Positions 41,982 through 50,595 of a stretch of 64,000 nucleotides of DNA are shown piece after piece; the stretch's first letter is position 1; each line of letters starts with the position of its first letter. The notes below the pieces were generated by a model. The model ran no database searches, was not told the origin of the DNA, and was given only the letters and a program-made list of their open reading frames with translations. Position numbers and translations under genes: made by a program. The stretch covers positions 62,001 through 126,000 of the forward strand of contig DJRG01000029.1 in NCBI GenBank assembly GCA_002438845.1, written 5' to 3'. Source of the DNA: Bacteroidales bacterium UBA6366. Lineage in GTDB: Bacteria > Bacteroidota > Bacteroidia > Bacteroidales > UBA932.

Positions 41982-42670
41982 AACCTTTCAACTGATTTAA
42001 AATAACGGTACAAGGACATTTCCTCCTCCTGCGTCAACGGAGTCCTGAAATAGACTGACGAGACCTCAGGATTGAGCTGCAGTTTCTTCACCGCCATGAA
42101 CAGGAAATACTCGGCGGTTGTGAAATCCTCTGCCCTGAACACATTGGCCAGAAGCAGGCTGCGTCCCTGGGATATTCCTAAATGAATATAACCGGAGGCA
42201 TAGGATGCCACAATCCTGTTATATTCATCAATTCTTCCGAGATCCCTCAAGATGTAGTACATCTCAGGAAGGACCTCGGCCGGTCTTCCATCATTGTCAA
42301 GAACAGCCTGGGAGACGGTTCTCGACAGCATCTCTCCAATCGTCAAGGAATAGACAAGTTCGGCCGCAAATTCCGGGACAAGAATATGCCGAACCTCATC
42401 CTCATCTCCGAGAAGGACGGTGTCCGACAGGATCCCGCGCATAAGGGTCTCGTCGAAAAAGGCCGACGGAACCAACGCCACCTTCGGGGTCAGAAGGGAC
42501 ACCTCAACCATAGGATAACGGCGCTGAAGTTCCGCCGCCGTGAAGACAGTGTCCGCACCGCGCCATCCGGACTCCTCAACTGATGAACCGTCCGACACCT
42601 TAAAAGAATATCCATTCAAGCAGACTTGAATGGATATTCCGTCATTTTTCTGTTTTGGATTCCAATCCAT
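41978..42670 (-). CDS. DUF3822-family protein
   Basis: 230 residues, no signal peptide. The two-lobed actin-like pattern of DUF3822 can be seen weakly (ISIQVCLNGYSFKV at the start, KVALVPSAFFDE, then HLGISQGRSLLLANVFRAEDFTTAEYFLFMAVKKLQL). The constant partnership with rsmD in Bacteroidota suggests a role in ribosome maturation or envelope biology, unproven. Four-base overlap with rsmD. Confidence 0.85.
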   Translation of the reverse strand: MDWNPKQKNDGISIQVCLNGYSFKVSDGSSVEESGWRGADTVFTAAELQRRYPMVEVSLLTPKVALVPSAFFDETLMRGILSDTVLLGDEDEVRHILVPEFAAELVYSLTIGEMLSRTVSQAVLDNDGRPAEVLPEMYYILRDLGRIDEYNRIVASYASGYIHLGISQGRSLLLANVFRAEDFTTAEYFLFMAVKKLQLNPEVSSVYFRTPLTQEEEMSLYRYFKSVERL

Positions 42671-42694
42671 CTATTCCGATTTGGGGAATCTATC

Positions 42695-43408
42695 CTACTC
42701 CCAGTTTCCAACGTTGTTGTTAGGTGCAGATATACTGCCGACCATGAGTCCCTCATAGCGGCCCTGATCCTCGCACTCAGCCACTTTGTTGACAACCAAC
42801 TGGTGATTCATACCGTTAAGGATGGACTTCCAAGGCATCTTGGCCTCAAACAGAGGAACGTTCACACCTGAGACCTTCTTCACCACCGCGGCCATTTCGA
42901 TCTTTGTCACAGCGGCGACAGACTCACCCTCTGTAGCGAAAGGTATCTGATCTATCACATTGATGTCAAAATCCTGCCTGCCACGGAAAAGGGTATCCTT
43001 CACCGCGATCTTGTTCTGAATGGAGAACACGAGGTTCTTGTCACCTTCCTGATAGAGTTTGTAAAGGCCCTCGTCGGTGATGCCTCTGTGAGACTTCTTG
43101 ATGTCATTGGTGTGGGCCACGGCAAGGGAGTCATCCTTTGAGCCGACCTGCAGAAGAACGACCATCTGGCCGTTGTTGTAGAACTGCTTGAGGGTATCGA
43201 ATGAGGCCGTGAATCTCTCATTCACACCCTTGAAGGCAACCTGAAGATCACGGATGTCCTTCAGTCTCTGGACGGCGACCTTCTGCCTGGCATCAACCTC
43301 CTTGTTGAATCTTACAGGCTCCATGATGCCGTCATAGATCTTGTAGACTAAAAAGATCGCGCAAAGCGCAAGTACGATGCAGAGAATCGTTTTCAGTGTC
43401 TTGTTCAT
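42695..43408 (-). CDS. Conserved Bacteroidales membrane-anchored protein
   Basis: 237 residues: one N-terminal transmembrane helix (KTILCIVLALCAIFLVYKIY, about 5-24), then a helical stretch with heptad-like spacing (about 40-75), and a beta-rich C-terminal domain ending in NNVGNWE. With only one anchor and no lipobox it should face the periplasm. No named domain recognised. It is 24 bp upstream of the DUF3822 gene on the same strand and may be the first gene of the set leading into rsmD. Confidence 0.75.
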   Translation of the reverse strand: MNKTLKTILCIVLALCAIFLVYKIYDGIMEPVRFNKEVDARQKVAVQRLKDIRDLQVAFKGVNERFTASFDTLKQFYNNGQMVVLLQVGSKDDSLAVAHTNDIKKSHRGITDEGLYKLYQEGDKNLVFSIQNKIAVKDTLFRGRQDFDINVIDQIPFATEGESVAAVTKIEMAAVVKKVSGVNVPLFEAKMPWKSILNGMNHQLVVNKVAECEDQGRYEGLMVGSISAPNNNVGNWE

Positions 43409-43506
43409 TATTCTTGGTTTTTATGTTTTTCTTACCGGCGAAAAGACTCTACGTCAATTCTTGACAAAGTTAGAAAATTGATTTATGAAATGCAATATAA
43501 TATTTG

Positions 43507-43514
43507 TAATTTTG
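43507..43514 (+). promoter_or_regulatory. TAnnTTTG promoter box of nrnA
   Basis: TAATTTTG lies 9 bp upstream of the ATG at 43524, so the transcript should start at or just before the start codon. It also argues against an upstream in-frame ATG at 43485. Confidence 0.55.
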
Positions 43515-43523
43515 CAGACGACA

Positions 43524-44558
43524 ATGAAAGACATCACAGTTTTAGACAGATTGGCGGACGGTTCCTCCCGCGTTACCATCGTCGTCCACACTCATCCGGA
43601 CGGGGATGCGGTCGGAAGTGGCACGGCAATGGCAAGCTATCTTACCGGTATCAAGGGCAAAGACGCCGTCCTGATCGTGCCTGACACCATCCCCGAGTCC
43701 CTAAGCTTCATGCTGAAAGGGGACGCAAAGAGCAGGACGGTCACTTTCGAGGATGAACCGGAAAAAGCCCGCGAGAGAATCGAATCAAGCGACTTGATCA
43801 TGTGTCTGGACTGCAATTCCTTCTCCCGGACGGCCGGGATGGAGAGTCTGCTCAGAGGGTCCAAGGCGAAAAAAGTCTTGATCGACCACCATCTGAACCC
43901 GGAAATCGATTCATTCGACCTGGTGTTCTCAAAAACAGAAATCTCCTCGGCAAGCGAGCTTCTGTTTTGGATCCTGATGGAAATGCCCGGCATCGACGAC
44001 AAAGCCTCGGCACTCCCTCCGGAATGCGCCGGCGCGCTGCTCACGGGGATGACCACCGACACGAATAACTTCGCTAATTCCGTATATCCCGGCACTCTCG
44101 AGATGGCCTCAAGGCTGATCGAAGCCGGAGTGGACCGTGACGCCATCCTGTCGGCACTTTACAACAACTACCGGGAAAACCGCCTGCGGCTGATGGGCTT
44201 TCTCATGAATGAAAGGCTAAGGATCACTGACCAGGGAATTGCCTACATCATTTTGGACAGGCAGACGCAGGAGAGATTCGATTACCGGAAAGGTGAGAGC
44301 GAGGGCTTTGTGAACATGCCTTTATCAATAGCCCGGGTGCGGATGAGCATATTCCTGACCCAGGAAGATAACGTTTTCAGGGTCTCCGTCAGATCAAAGG
44401 CTGGAACTTCGGCGAACAAGTTTGCGGCAAGGTTCTTCAACGGCGGAGGGCACGAGCGGGCGGCCGGCGGGAAACTGACCGTAGGCGAGGATTTGGCCTC
44501 TTCATCAGACGCCGAGGCATACATATTGAAAGCGACAGGAGAGTTTTTTGGATCATGA
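43524..44558 (+). CDS. nrnA: DHH-family phosphoesterase (nanoRNase/pAp phosphatase type)
   Basis: 344 residues from the ATG at 43524. Motifs: HTHPDGDAVGSG (motif I) near 23-34, LIMCLDCNSFSR (II), the DHH signature in VLIDHHLNPEID (III), TDTNNF (IV), and the DHHA1 end FNGGGHERAAGG. The enzyme degrades short RNA oligonucleotides and 3'-phosphoadenosine 5'-phosphate with manganese. Gene order nrnA followed by FKBP lipoproteins is typical for Bacteroidales. The stop overlaps the next start by four bases. Confidence 0.93.
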   Translation: MKDITVLDRLADGSSRVTIVVHTHPDGDAVGSGTAMASYLTGIKGKDAVLIVPDTIPESLSFMLKGDAKSRTVTFEDEPEKARERIESSDLIMCLDCNSFSRTAGMESLLRGSKAKKVLIDHHLNPEIDSFDLVFSKTEISSASELLFWILMEMPGIDDKASALPPECAGALLTGMTTDTNNFANSVYPGTLEMASRLIEAGVDRDAILSALYNNYRENRLRLMGFLMNERLRITDQGIAYIILDRQTQERFDYRKGESEGFVNMPLSIARVRMSIFLTQEDNVFRVSVRSKAGTSANKFAARFFNGGGHERAAGGKLTVGEDLASSSDAEAYILKATGEFFGS

Positions 44559-45115
44559 TAAAGAATATTCGCTTCATATCCGCCGCCGCGTTAGCAGCCA
44601 TGGCCTTTTTGTCTCCGTCTTGCAGCAAGACAGAGACAGAGAACACCTACACGCAGCAGGACAAGTACATTGAATCCATTGTCCGTGCCCTGGCTCCGGA
44701 AGGATCCGAGGTGACCGTGGAATACTTTGACGGTTCGGTAAGGGTCACATCGACACATGGGGAAGGCGACGCGCTGGAAGACAACGGCACCGTGTCATTC
44801 TACTATGTCGGCCACATTGTCAACAGTTCAAGTCTCTCATCCGGCAACATTTTCGCCACCAACAGCAAAGAGTTCGCTGAATCGGCGCAATGGGCGGTGT
44901 CAGACACGACCATGTTCAAGGTCAGTACAGTCGATCTTTCCGAGGACAAACTCGTGAAAGGTCTGAAAATAGGAATCGTAGGGGTCAGGAGCGGGGACGA
45001 ATGCTATATTCTCTTCAACGGAAAAAATGGATTCGGAAAACACAAGACGGGAACCGTACCCGGCAATTCAGCATTGGCCTATCATTTGTGGATAACGGAC
45101 GTCACCAATAAATAA
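44555..45115 (+). CDS. FKBP-type peptidyl-prolyl isomerase lipoprotein (first of tandem pair)
   Basis: 186 residues with a lipoprotein signal (lipobox SPSC at about 20-23). The C-terminal half has the FKBP layout: DNGTVSFYYVGHIV, then VKGLKIGIVGVRSGDECYI and SALAYHLWITDV. Several active-site aromatic residues of true FKBPs are replaced, so isomerase activity is uncertain and a chaperone-like role is equally possible. Start overlaps nrnA (ATGA). Located in the periplasm or outer membrane. Confidence 0.85.
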   Translation: MIKNIRFISAAALAAMAFLSPSCSKTETENTYTQQDKYIESIVRALAPEGSEVTVEYFDGSVRVTSTHGEGDALEDNGTVSFYYVGHIVNSSSLSSGNIFATNSKEFAESAQWAVSDTTMFKVSTVDLSEDKLVKGLKIGIVGVRSGDECYILFNGKNGFGKHKTGTVPGNSALAYHLWITDVTNK

Positions 45116-45131
45116 ACGAAAGTTAATTGAC

Positions 45132-46178
45132 ATGAGCATACTCTACAAAAAGATCATCAAATTCTGTGGGATCACGGCCGCCGTGGTCATGATGGCCGGT
45201 TCTTGCGCAAAGGAAGTCACAGAATCAAAAAACGGAGACAACAAACTTTACCTTGAAGCATGGATGAGCGCGCGTCACCCGAATGTCAAGCCTACGGGTC
45301 TGGGGATCTACATCACTGAAGATCAGCCAGGGACAGGTGCGGCCGTCACCGATGATGACTTCTACTTTTTTGTCCGCTACACAGCCACCGACCTGGACGG
45401 CAACATCGGCAGCACGTCAGAAGAAAAGGTGGCTCAGCAGATAGGTTCCTACACCAAAGGCGACTATTACGGCCCGACCGTGGTGCTGAACAGCGGGTTG
45501 GCGACGCAGGTCGGAATCCTTGAGATGATCAAAGGCATGAAAGTCGGAGGGACAAGGACAGCTGTCATACCCGGATGGCTCAACGTGACCATTGACGGAG
45601 ACGAGGGCTATGAGACAGGCGACGACTATTTCGAGAACGAGACCGGGACGGACGCCATCTACACCATCACCTTGACGGACAAGACCGATGACATCCACAA
45701 ATGGGAGGTTGATTCTTTGGAAAGATACACCGCCCGCAGGATGAACGATGTGGACTCGACGTTCTACGGCTACTACTACCAGCAGCTCAAGGAACCGACA
45801 GACACCACCACCCTGCCGCGCGACACGACATTCTACATCAACTACACGGGCAGGCTGCTGAACGGCCAGGTTTTCGACACGACAGTGGAGGACACGGCAA
45901 AGTTTTACGGAGTTTACTCTTCCTCAAAGACATACGAGCCACAGATGGTCAGACTGAACGAGACCTACACAGAGATCACCCTCGGAGGGTCAAGCAGCTC
46001 TGACGGAAGCACCACCATCAACGGTTTCGCCTACTGCCTGTCTAAGATGAAGGCCTACGAGAAAGGGGTGTGCGCTTTCTACTCCGCCCTTGGCTATGGC
46101 TATAGCGGAAACGGCAACGCCATTCCGAAATACGCCCCGCTCACGTTTGAAATAGAAATCGTCGATAAACCTGAATAA
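45132..46178 (+). CDS. FKBP-type peptidyl-prolyl isomerase lipoprotein (second of tandem pair)
   Basis: 348 residues, lipoprotein signal with AGSC near 24. It appears to hold two FKBP-like units: the first around DDDFYFFVRYTATDLDGN to MKVGGTRTAVIPGWL and the second around FYINYTGRLLNGQVFDTT to YEKGVCAFYSALGYGY and PLTFEIEIVD. The second unit keeps the FKBP hallmark of a Tyr-Thr-Gly-Arg-Leu strand and Val-Phe-Asp-Thr. It folds or chaperones exported proteins. 16 bp from the first FKBP gene and 1 bp from the MATE gene. Confidence 0.88.
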   Translation: MSILYKKIIKFCGITAAVVMMAGSCAKEVTESKNGDNKLYLEAWMSARHPNVKPTGLGIYITEDQPGTGAAVTDDDFYFFVRYTATDLDGNIGSTSEEKVAQQIGSYTKGDYYGPTVVLNSGLATQVGILEMIKGMKVGGTRTAVIPGWLNVTIDGDEGYETGDDYFENETGTDAIYTITLTDKTDDIHKWEVDSLERYTARRMNDVDSTFYGYYYQQLKEPTDTTTLPRDTTFYINYTGRLLNGQVFDTTVEDTAKFYGVYSSSKTYEPQMVRLNETYTEITLGGSSSSDGSTTINGFAYCLSKMKAYEKGVCAFYSALGYGYSGNGNAIPKYAPLTFEIEIVDKPE

Positions 46179-46179
46179 A

Positions 46180-47577
46180 ATGTCACAGACACAGACGGCT
46201 CCGACGGAGCTTGGAAGTGAGAGCATCGGCAAGTTGCTTAAGAAGTACGCAGTCCCTGGAATCATCGCCATGACTGCGTCTTCTCTCTATAATATGGTGG
46301 ACAGCATCTACATCGGGCATATTCCCGAGACCGGATCGCTGGCCATCTCAGGACTTGCGGTCACGTTCCCGCTTATGAACCTCAGCACGGCGCTCGGGAC
46401 TCTTGTGGGAGTCGGCGCGGCGACAATGATCTCCGTGCTCCTTGGACAAAGGAACTACAAGATAGCCAACAAGGTTCTCGCCAATGAGGTGACGCTGAAC
46501 TGCATAGTCGGAATCCTGTTCACCGTGTTCTGCCTGATGTTTCTGGATCCGATCCTCTGCTTCTTCGGAGCCAGCGAGAACACGCTCAAGTACGCCCGGG
46601 ACTACATGGAGATCATCCTCTACGGCAATGTCATCACCCATCTCTACTTCGGACTTAACAGCGTCATCCGGTCTTCGGGCAATCCAAAGATGGCGATGGG
46701 GCTCACTTTGTTCACGGTGGTCCTGAACAGCATTCTGGACCCGATATTCATCTTCACCCTCGGGATGGGAGTGCGAGGCGCGGCATTGGCGACAGTCCTC
46801 TGTCAGGCTGTCTCGCTGGCATATTCAATCTACTACTTCACACGCAGGGACAATGTCCTCCGCCTGCCGAAGAGATTCTTCGAACTCGAATGGAGGATCG
46901 CGAAGGATTCATTGTCAATCGGCATGGGACCGTTCCTGATGAACTCGGCCTCCTGCATCGTGACGATGTTCATAAACCAGCAGCTTCTCAAGTACGGCGG
47001 CGACCTTGCCATCGGAGCCTACGGAATCATAAACAGAATCAACTTCCTCTTCATCATGGTGGTGATGGGATTCAACCAGGGAATGCAGCCTATAGCCGGT
47101 TACAATTTCGGAGCGAGAAAATATTCCAGAGTACGTGAGGTCTTCCTACGCACTTCGATGTGGGCCACGATCATTACAGGATTCTGGTTCATCGCCTCGG
47201 AATTCTTCCCGGAAGTGATGGTAAGCATATTCACCAATGATCCGAGTCTTAAGGAAGTGGCTGAGAAAGGATTGAGGGTGATGAACCCTGTGGTTCTTAT
47301 CGTGGGGTGGCAGATGGTCTCAACCAACCTGTTCCAAAGTCTCGGAATGGTAAGGAAGTCCATCTTCCTGTCCCTCAGCCGGCAGTTGTTGTACCTCGTG
47401 CCGATGCTGTACATGCTGCCGATGTTCTTCGAAATACACGGAGTGTTCGCAGCGTTCCCGATCTCCGACGCCCTGGCCTGCATCACGACCCTGTTCATGG
47501 TCAGCCGCCTCATGCGCAAGTTCAGCAAACTCAAGGATGGCGACGAGCCGACAATCCTCGGCAGCGCGATCTCATAG
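46180..47577 (+). CDS. MATE-family efflux transporter
   Basis: 465 residues, twelve membrane segments in two halves. Family features: KYAVPGIIAMTASSLYNMVDSIYIGH at the N-terminus, GVGAATMISVLLGQRN, SVIRSSGNPKMAMG, and in the second half GFNQGMQPIAGYNFGA. It exports drugs or metabolites by Na+ or H+ antiport at the inner membrane; the substrate is unknown. Part of the plus-strand run starting at nrnA (1 bp after the FKBP gene). Confidence 0.93.
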   Translation: MSQTQTAPTELGSESIGKLLKKYAVPGIIAMTASSLYNMVDSIYIGHIPETGSLAISGLAVTFPLMNLSTALGTLVGVGAATMISVLLGQRNYKIANKVLANEVTLNCIVGILFTVFCLMFLDPILCFFGASENTLKYARDYMEIILYGNVITHLYFGLNSVIRSSGNPKMAMGLTLFTVVLNSILDPIFIFTLGMGVRGAALATVLCQAVSLAYSIYYFTRRDNVLRLPKRFFELEWRIAKDSLSIGMGPFLMNSASCIVTMFINQQLLKYGGDLAIGAYGIINRINFLFIMVVMGFNQGMQPIAGYNFGARKYSRVREVFLRTSMWATIITGFWFIASEFFPEVMVSIFTNDPSLKEVAEKGLRVMNPVVLIVGWQMVSTNLFQSLGMVRKSIFLSLSRQLLYLVPMLYMLPMFFEIHGVFAAFPISDALACITTLFMVSRLMRKFSKLKDGDEPTILGSAIS

Positions 47578-47591
47578 AACAACCAACACTA

Positions 47592-48209
47592 ATGAATATG
47601 AACGGACAACACACAATAATCAACATCGGGCGCCAGTTCGGCAGCGGCGGCAAGCTTGTCGCTCTTAAGATAAGCGATGTCCTCGGCATTCCAGTCTATG
47701 ATAATGAACTGATCTCCAAGGCCGCCGATGAGAGCGGTTTCAGCAAGGAGCTGTTCGAGCGCAGCGACGAGAAAAGAAGCATATTCAACATTTCCTCTTT
47801 CTTCGGGAGCGGAAGGTTTGCGGACACTCATAACTATGTCGGAGACAACGAGCTTTTCAAAATCCAGAGCGAGGTCATCAGGAATATAGCCGCGAAAGGG
47901 CCGGCGATCTTCGTCGGCAGGTGCTCAAACTACATTCTCCGCGACCTAAAATGCCTCGACGTGTTCGTCACCGCACCGTTGGAAGACCGTGTGAAGAGGG
48001 TAGCCGAGAGGTTGGAGATAAGTGCTGAAGACGCCCGGACAAGAATCGGAAGACAAGACCGGACCAGAGAGACCTACTACAACTTCTTCACTTTCGGCAA
48101 CTGGGGCGCGGCGTCAGACTACGACCTCTGCATCGACTCTTCAATCCTCGGAATAGCAGGAACCGCTGACTTCATCATCGATTTCGGCAAGAAAGCCGGT
48201 CTGATTTAG
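47592..48209 (+). CDS. Cytidylate-kinase-like family protein
   Basis: 205 residues from the ATG at 47592. The P-loop region is IINIGRQFGSGGKLVALKISD, followed by GIPVYDNELISKAA and later the lid-like RVKRVAERLEISAEDAR and DRTRETYYNFFT. This is the CMK-like family (AAK6-type) common in Bacteroidota and Firmicutes, distinct from the housekeeping cmk. The natural substrate is unknown. It follows the MATE gene by 14 bp. Confidence 0.87.
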   Translation: MNMNGQHTIINIGRQFGSGGKLVALKISDVLGIPVYDNELISKAADESGFSKELFERSDEKRSIFNISSFFGSGRFADTHNYVGDNELFKIQSEVIRNIAAKGPAIFVGRCSNYILRDLKCLDVFVTAPLEDRVKRVAERLEISAEDARTRIGRQDRTRETYYNFFTFGNWGAASDYDLCIDSSILGIAGTADFIIDFGKKAGLI

Positions 48210-48213
48210 GAAT

Positions 48214-49554
48214 ATGTCGGATTCCAGAACAAGAAGGTTGATACTGACTTGTGTGGCAGGGTTGACAGCCTTGCTGGTTGTCATCATAGCCGGCAAGTCG
48301 GCGTTCGGCAAACGGGCGGGACAAGAGGCTGAAACGCATCCTGTTCCCGTAAACCTCAACGAGACCCTCAAAAACGAGATGTCCGACACGTCCAGCCTGG
48401 CAGGATTTGACAAGATGGTCCAAAACTATCTGACATACTGGGGAATACACGGAGCGTCCATCTCGGTCATGAGAAACGATTCACTGCTGTTCGCCAAGGG
48501 GTACGGCGAGGCTGACAGCGGAAAGAAGATGGAGCCCGGGAATATTCTCAGAATGGCGTCTGTCTCCAAATTGGTGACGGCCGTGGGAATCATGGTTCTT
48601 CAGGAAAGAGGGCTGCTCAATCTTAAAGACCATGTGTTCGGGCCTGACGGAATCCTGAACGACTCCACCTACAACGCAGCCATAAAGGACACTCTCTACT
48701 ACAGGATCACCGTTGAAGACTTGCTTCGACACAAGGGAGGATTCTCAAAAAGGGGTGGGGATCCGATGTTCTCCACCCGCTGGATCATGATGCAGAACGG
48801 ATGGAGCGAGGTCCCTTCGCAGGAGCGACTGATGGAGGTACAGCTCAAAAGGAGGTTGAAGTTTGTACCGGGATCCGCTCAGGAATATTCAAATTTCGGC
48901 TACCTCGCCCTTTCCATGGTGATCGAGAAGGTCAGCGGAATGGACTATGAGACATTCATTCAGGAGAATGTCCTCAGGCCTGTCGGGTGTGTCGATTTCC
49001 ACATAGCCGGGAACTATTACAAGCATAAGTTTCCAAACGAGACCCGCTACTACGTACAGCACGATGACGAGCCGGCTGAGGAGTTCAACAACAGCGGACG
49101 CAAGGTCACCCGCTGCTACGGAGGCAACAATGTGACCGGGCTTTCGGGAGCGGGCGCATGGGCGGCATCGACGCCGGAGCTGGCCCTGTTTGTCGCCTCG
49201 ATTGACGGCAGCCCCGAGGTTCCTGACATCATCAGCCGGGAAAGTGTGGATCTGATGACTGAATATTTTGATGAGAACACCTACTCTCTTGGCTGGAACG
49301 ACACCAAGGACGGTTTTTGGACAAGGACAGGCACATTCGCCGGGACAAGCGCCCTGATCAAGTACTTCCCTGACGGGGAATGCTGGATCTTCATCTCCAA
49401 CACCAGCACCTACAAAGGACCGGGACTCGCCCGCCACACCGCGGAGCTTTTCGACAGGCTGCGTGCTAAGTATTCCACAAGATTTCCCGCAAGGAATATG
49501 TTCTATCCGGAGCAGCCTGAAGAGATTGACCCGGAGAAAGAGTGGTTTGACTGA
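48214..49554 (+). CDS. Serine hydrolase of the beta-lactamase/PBP4-like (class C) family
   Basis: 446 residues, one N-terminal membrane anchor (LILTCVAGLTALLVVIIAG). The serine beta-lactamase-type fold has SVSK at 116-119 as the S-x-x-K motif, YSN near 228 as the second motif, and a C-terminal HT/TG-type strand around FWTRTGTFAGTS. Family members include D-aminopeptidases, esterases and penicillin-binding-like proteins; antibiotic resistance should not be inferred. It is periplasmic by topology. Last gene of the run from nrnA (4 bp after the kinase-like gene). Confidence 0.87.
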   Translation: MSDSRTRRLILTCVAGLTALLVVIIAGKSAFGKRAGQEAETHPVPVNLNETLKNEMSDTSSLAGFDKMVQNYLTYWGIHGASISVMRNDSLLFAKGYGEADSGKKMEPGNILRMASVSKLVTAVGIMVLQERGLLNLKDHVFGPDGILNDSTYNAAIKDTLYYRITVEDLLRHKGGFSKRGGDPMFSTRWIMMQNGWSEVPSQERLMEVQLKRRLKFVPGSAQEYSNFGYLALSMVIEKVSGMDYETFIQENVLRPVGCVDFHIAGNYYKHKFPNETRYYVQHDDEPAEEFNNSGRKVTRCYGGNNVTGLSGAGAWAASTPELALFVASIDGSPEVPDIISRESVDLMTEYFDENTYSLGWNDTKDGFWTRTGTFAGTSALIKYFPDGECWIFISNTSTYKGPGLARHTAELFDRLRAKYSTRFPARNMFYPEQPEEIDPEKEWFD

Positions 49555-49560
49555 TCTCTC

Positions 49561-49632
49561 CGGTCACTGAGCCTGTCGAAGTGACCGAAAAGAAAGCAAT
49601 TCCGCCCGGCACTTCGACAGGCTCAGTGACCG
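49561..49632. terminator. Two opposed palindromic element copies forming a hairpin between convergent genes
   Basis: Copy one (49561-49587) has perfect 8-bp arms CGGTCACT/AGTGACCG. Copy two (49610-49632) is in the opposite orientation and lies in the loop of a 13-bp stem CAATTCCGCCCGG/CCGGGCGGAATTG. On the minus strand the stem is followed by CTTTCTTTT, and on the plus strand by TTTCTACT. The element therefore probably serves as a bidirectional terminator for the serine hydrolase and the phosphotransacylase genes. Confidence 0.7.
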
Positions 49633-49662
49633 GGCGGAATTGTTTCTACTAAAAAGCGAGGA

Positions 49663-50574
49663 CTACTTGTTGACAAACATCACAGCCTCTGCGATGGAGT
49701 TCAGCTTTGTGTCCACGCTGTCGGCGCGGCTCGCGAGCACGCAAGGAACAGTTGTGCCGACCAACATTCCGGCCTGCTTAACACCTACAGCCAACTTAGA
49801 GTTTGTCTTCCAGAACACATTGGCTGACTCGATGTTAGGGAACTCAAGGCAGTCAGCGTCACCGGCGACAGGGCTGACAAGTTTCTTGATCTCGACAGAC
49901 TCCTGGTCAATGGCGACATCCAAAGCCAACGGACCGTCAGCGATGCAGCCCTTGATCTGTCCACGGTCAGCCATCTTGGCGAGAGCGGCAGCCTCCATGC
50001 ACGCTGGCATAGAGTCCAGAACCTGCTCAGAGGCGGCTATGAACGCAAGCTTTGGCTTGGCGATACCGAATGACTTGGCCACACCGACCAGATAGCCGGC
50101 GATCTTCATCTTCTGGCGGAAGTCAGGAAGAGGGATCACAGCCATGTCGGACAGGAAAAGGAGCTTATGGTAGTTAGGAGTCTCTATGACACCCACATGA
50201 CTCAGCACGCCCTTAGGAGGAAGAAGTCCGGTCTCTTTGTTGAGGATCGCGCGGAGGAACTTGTCCGTTGAGCAAAGACCTTTCATCAAGACATCCCCCT
50301 CGCCGTCGTGCACAAGCTGGACGGCCTTTGAGACAGCCTTGAGCTCGACCGGCTCGTTGACAATCTCAAAAAGTTCGATGTCAATGTTGTTCTTCTGGCA
50401 GGTCTCCTTGATAAGTTCCTTGTCACCCACGAGAGTAACCTTCACGAAGCCCATCTCCGATGCCTTGGCGCAAGCCTCGATCGTGTGCTCGTCAACAGCC
50501 CAGGCGGCCACCATTCTTTTGCATACGCCTTTCTCTTTAAGTTCGGCGAATACGTCAGCGAATTTTGTGATCAT
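49663..50574 (-). CDS. Phosphate acetyl/butyryltransferase family protein
   Basis: 303 residues of the PTA/PTB family (PF01515): VLMKGLCSTDKFLRAIL, LSHVGVIETPNYHKLLFLSDMAV, and the C-terminal DGPLALDVAIDQES motif. The length is that of phosphotransbutyrylase (about 300) rather than of phosphotransacetylase (about 330). It converts acyl-CoA and phosphate to acyl phosphate. Downstream of an acetate-kinase-type gene (21 bp), it completes acyl-CoA to acid conversion with ATP formation. Acetyl versus butyryl preference cannot be decided from sequence by eye. Confidence 0.88.
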   Translation of the reverse strand: MITKFADVFAELKEKGVCKRMVAAWAVDEHTIEACAKASEMGFVKVTLVGDKELIKETCQKNNIDIELFEIVNEPVELKAVSKAVQLVHDGEGDVLMKGLCSTDKFLRAILNKETGLLPPKGVLSHVGVIETPNYHKLLFLSDMAVIPLPDFRQKMKIAGYLVGVAKSFGIAKPKLAFIAASEQVLDSMPACMEAAALAKMADRGQIKGCIADGPLALDVAIDQESVEIKKLVSPVAGDADCLEFPNIESANVFWKTNSKLAVGVKQAGMLVGTTVPCVLASRADSVDTKLNSIAEAVMFVNK

Positions 50575-50595
50575 GATATTTCTGTTTTTAAACCA

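Noticed and set aside
48214..49554. Beta-lactam resistance gene
   Set aside because: SxxK and YxN motifs place it in a broad serine hydrolase family with many non-resistance roles; no specific resistance signature.
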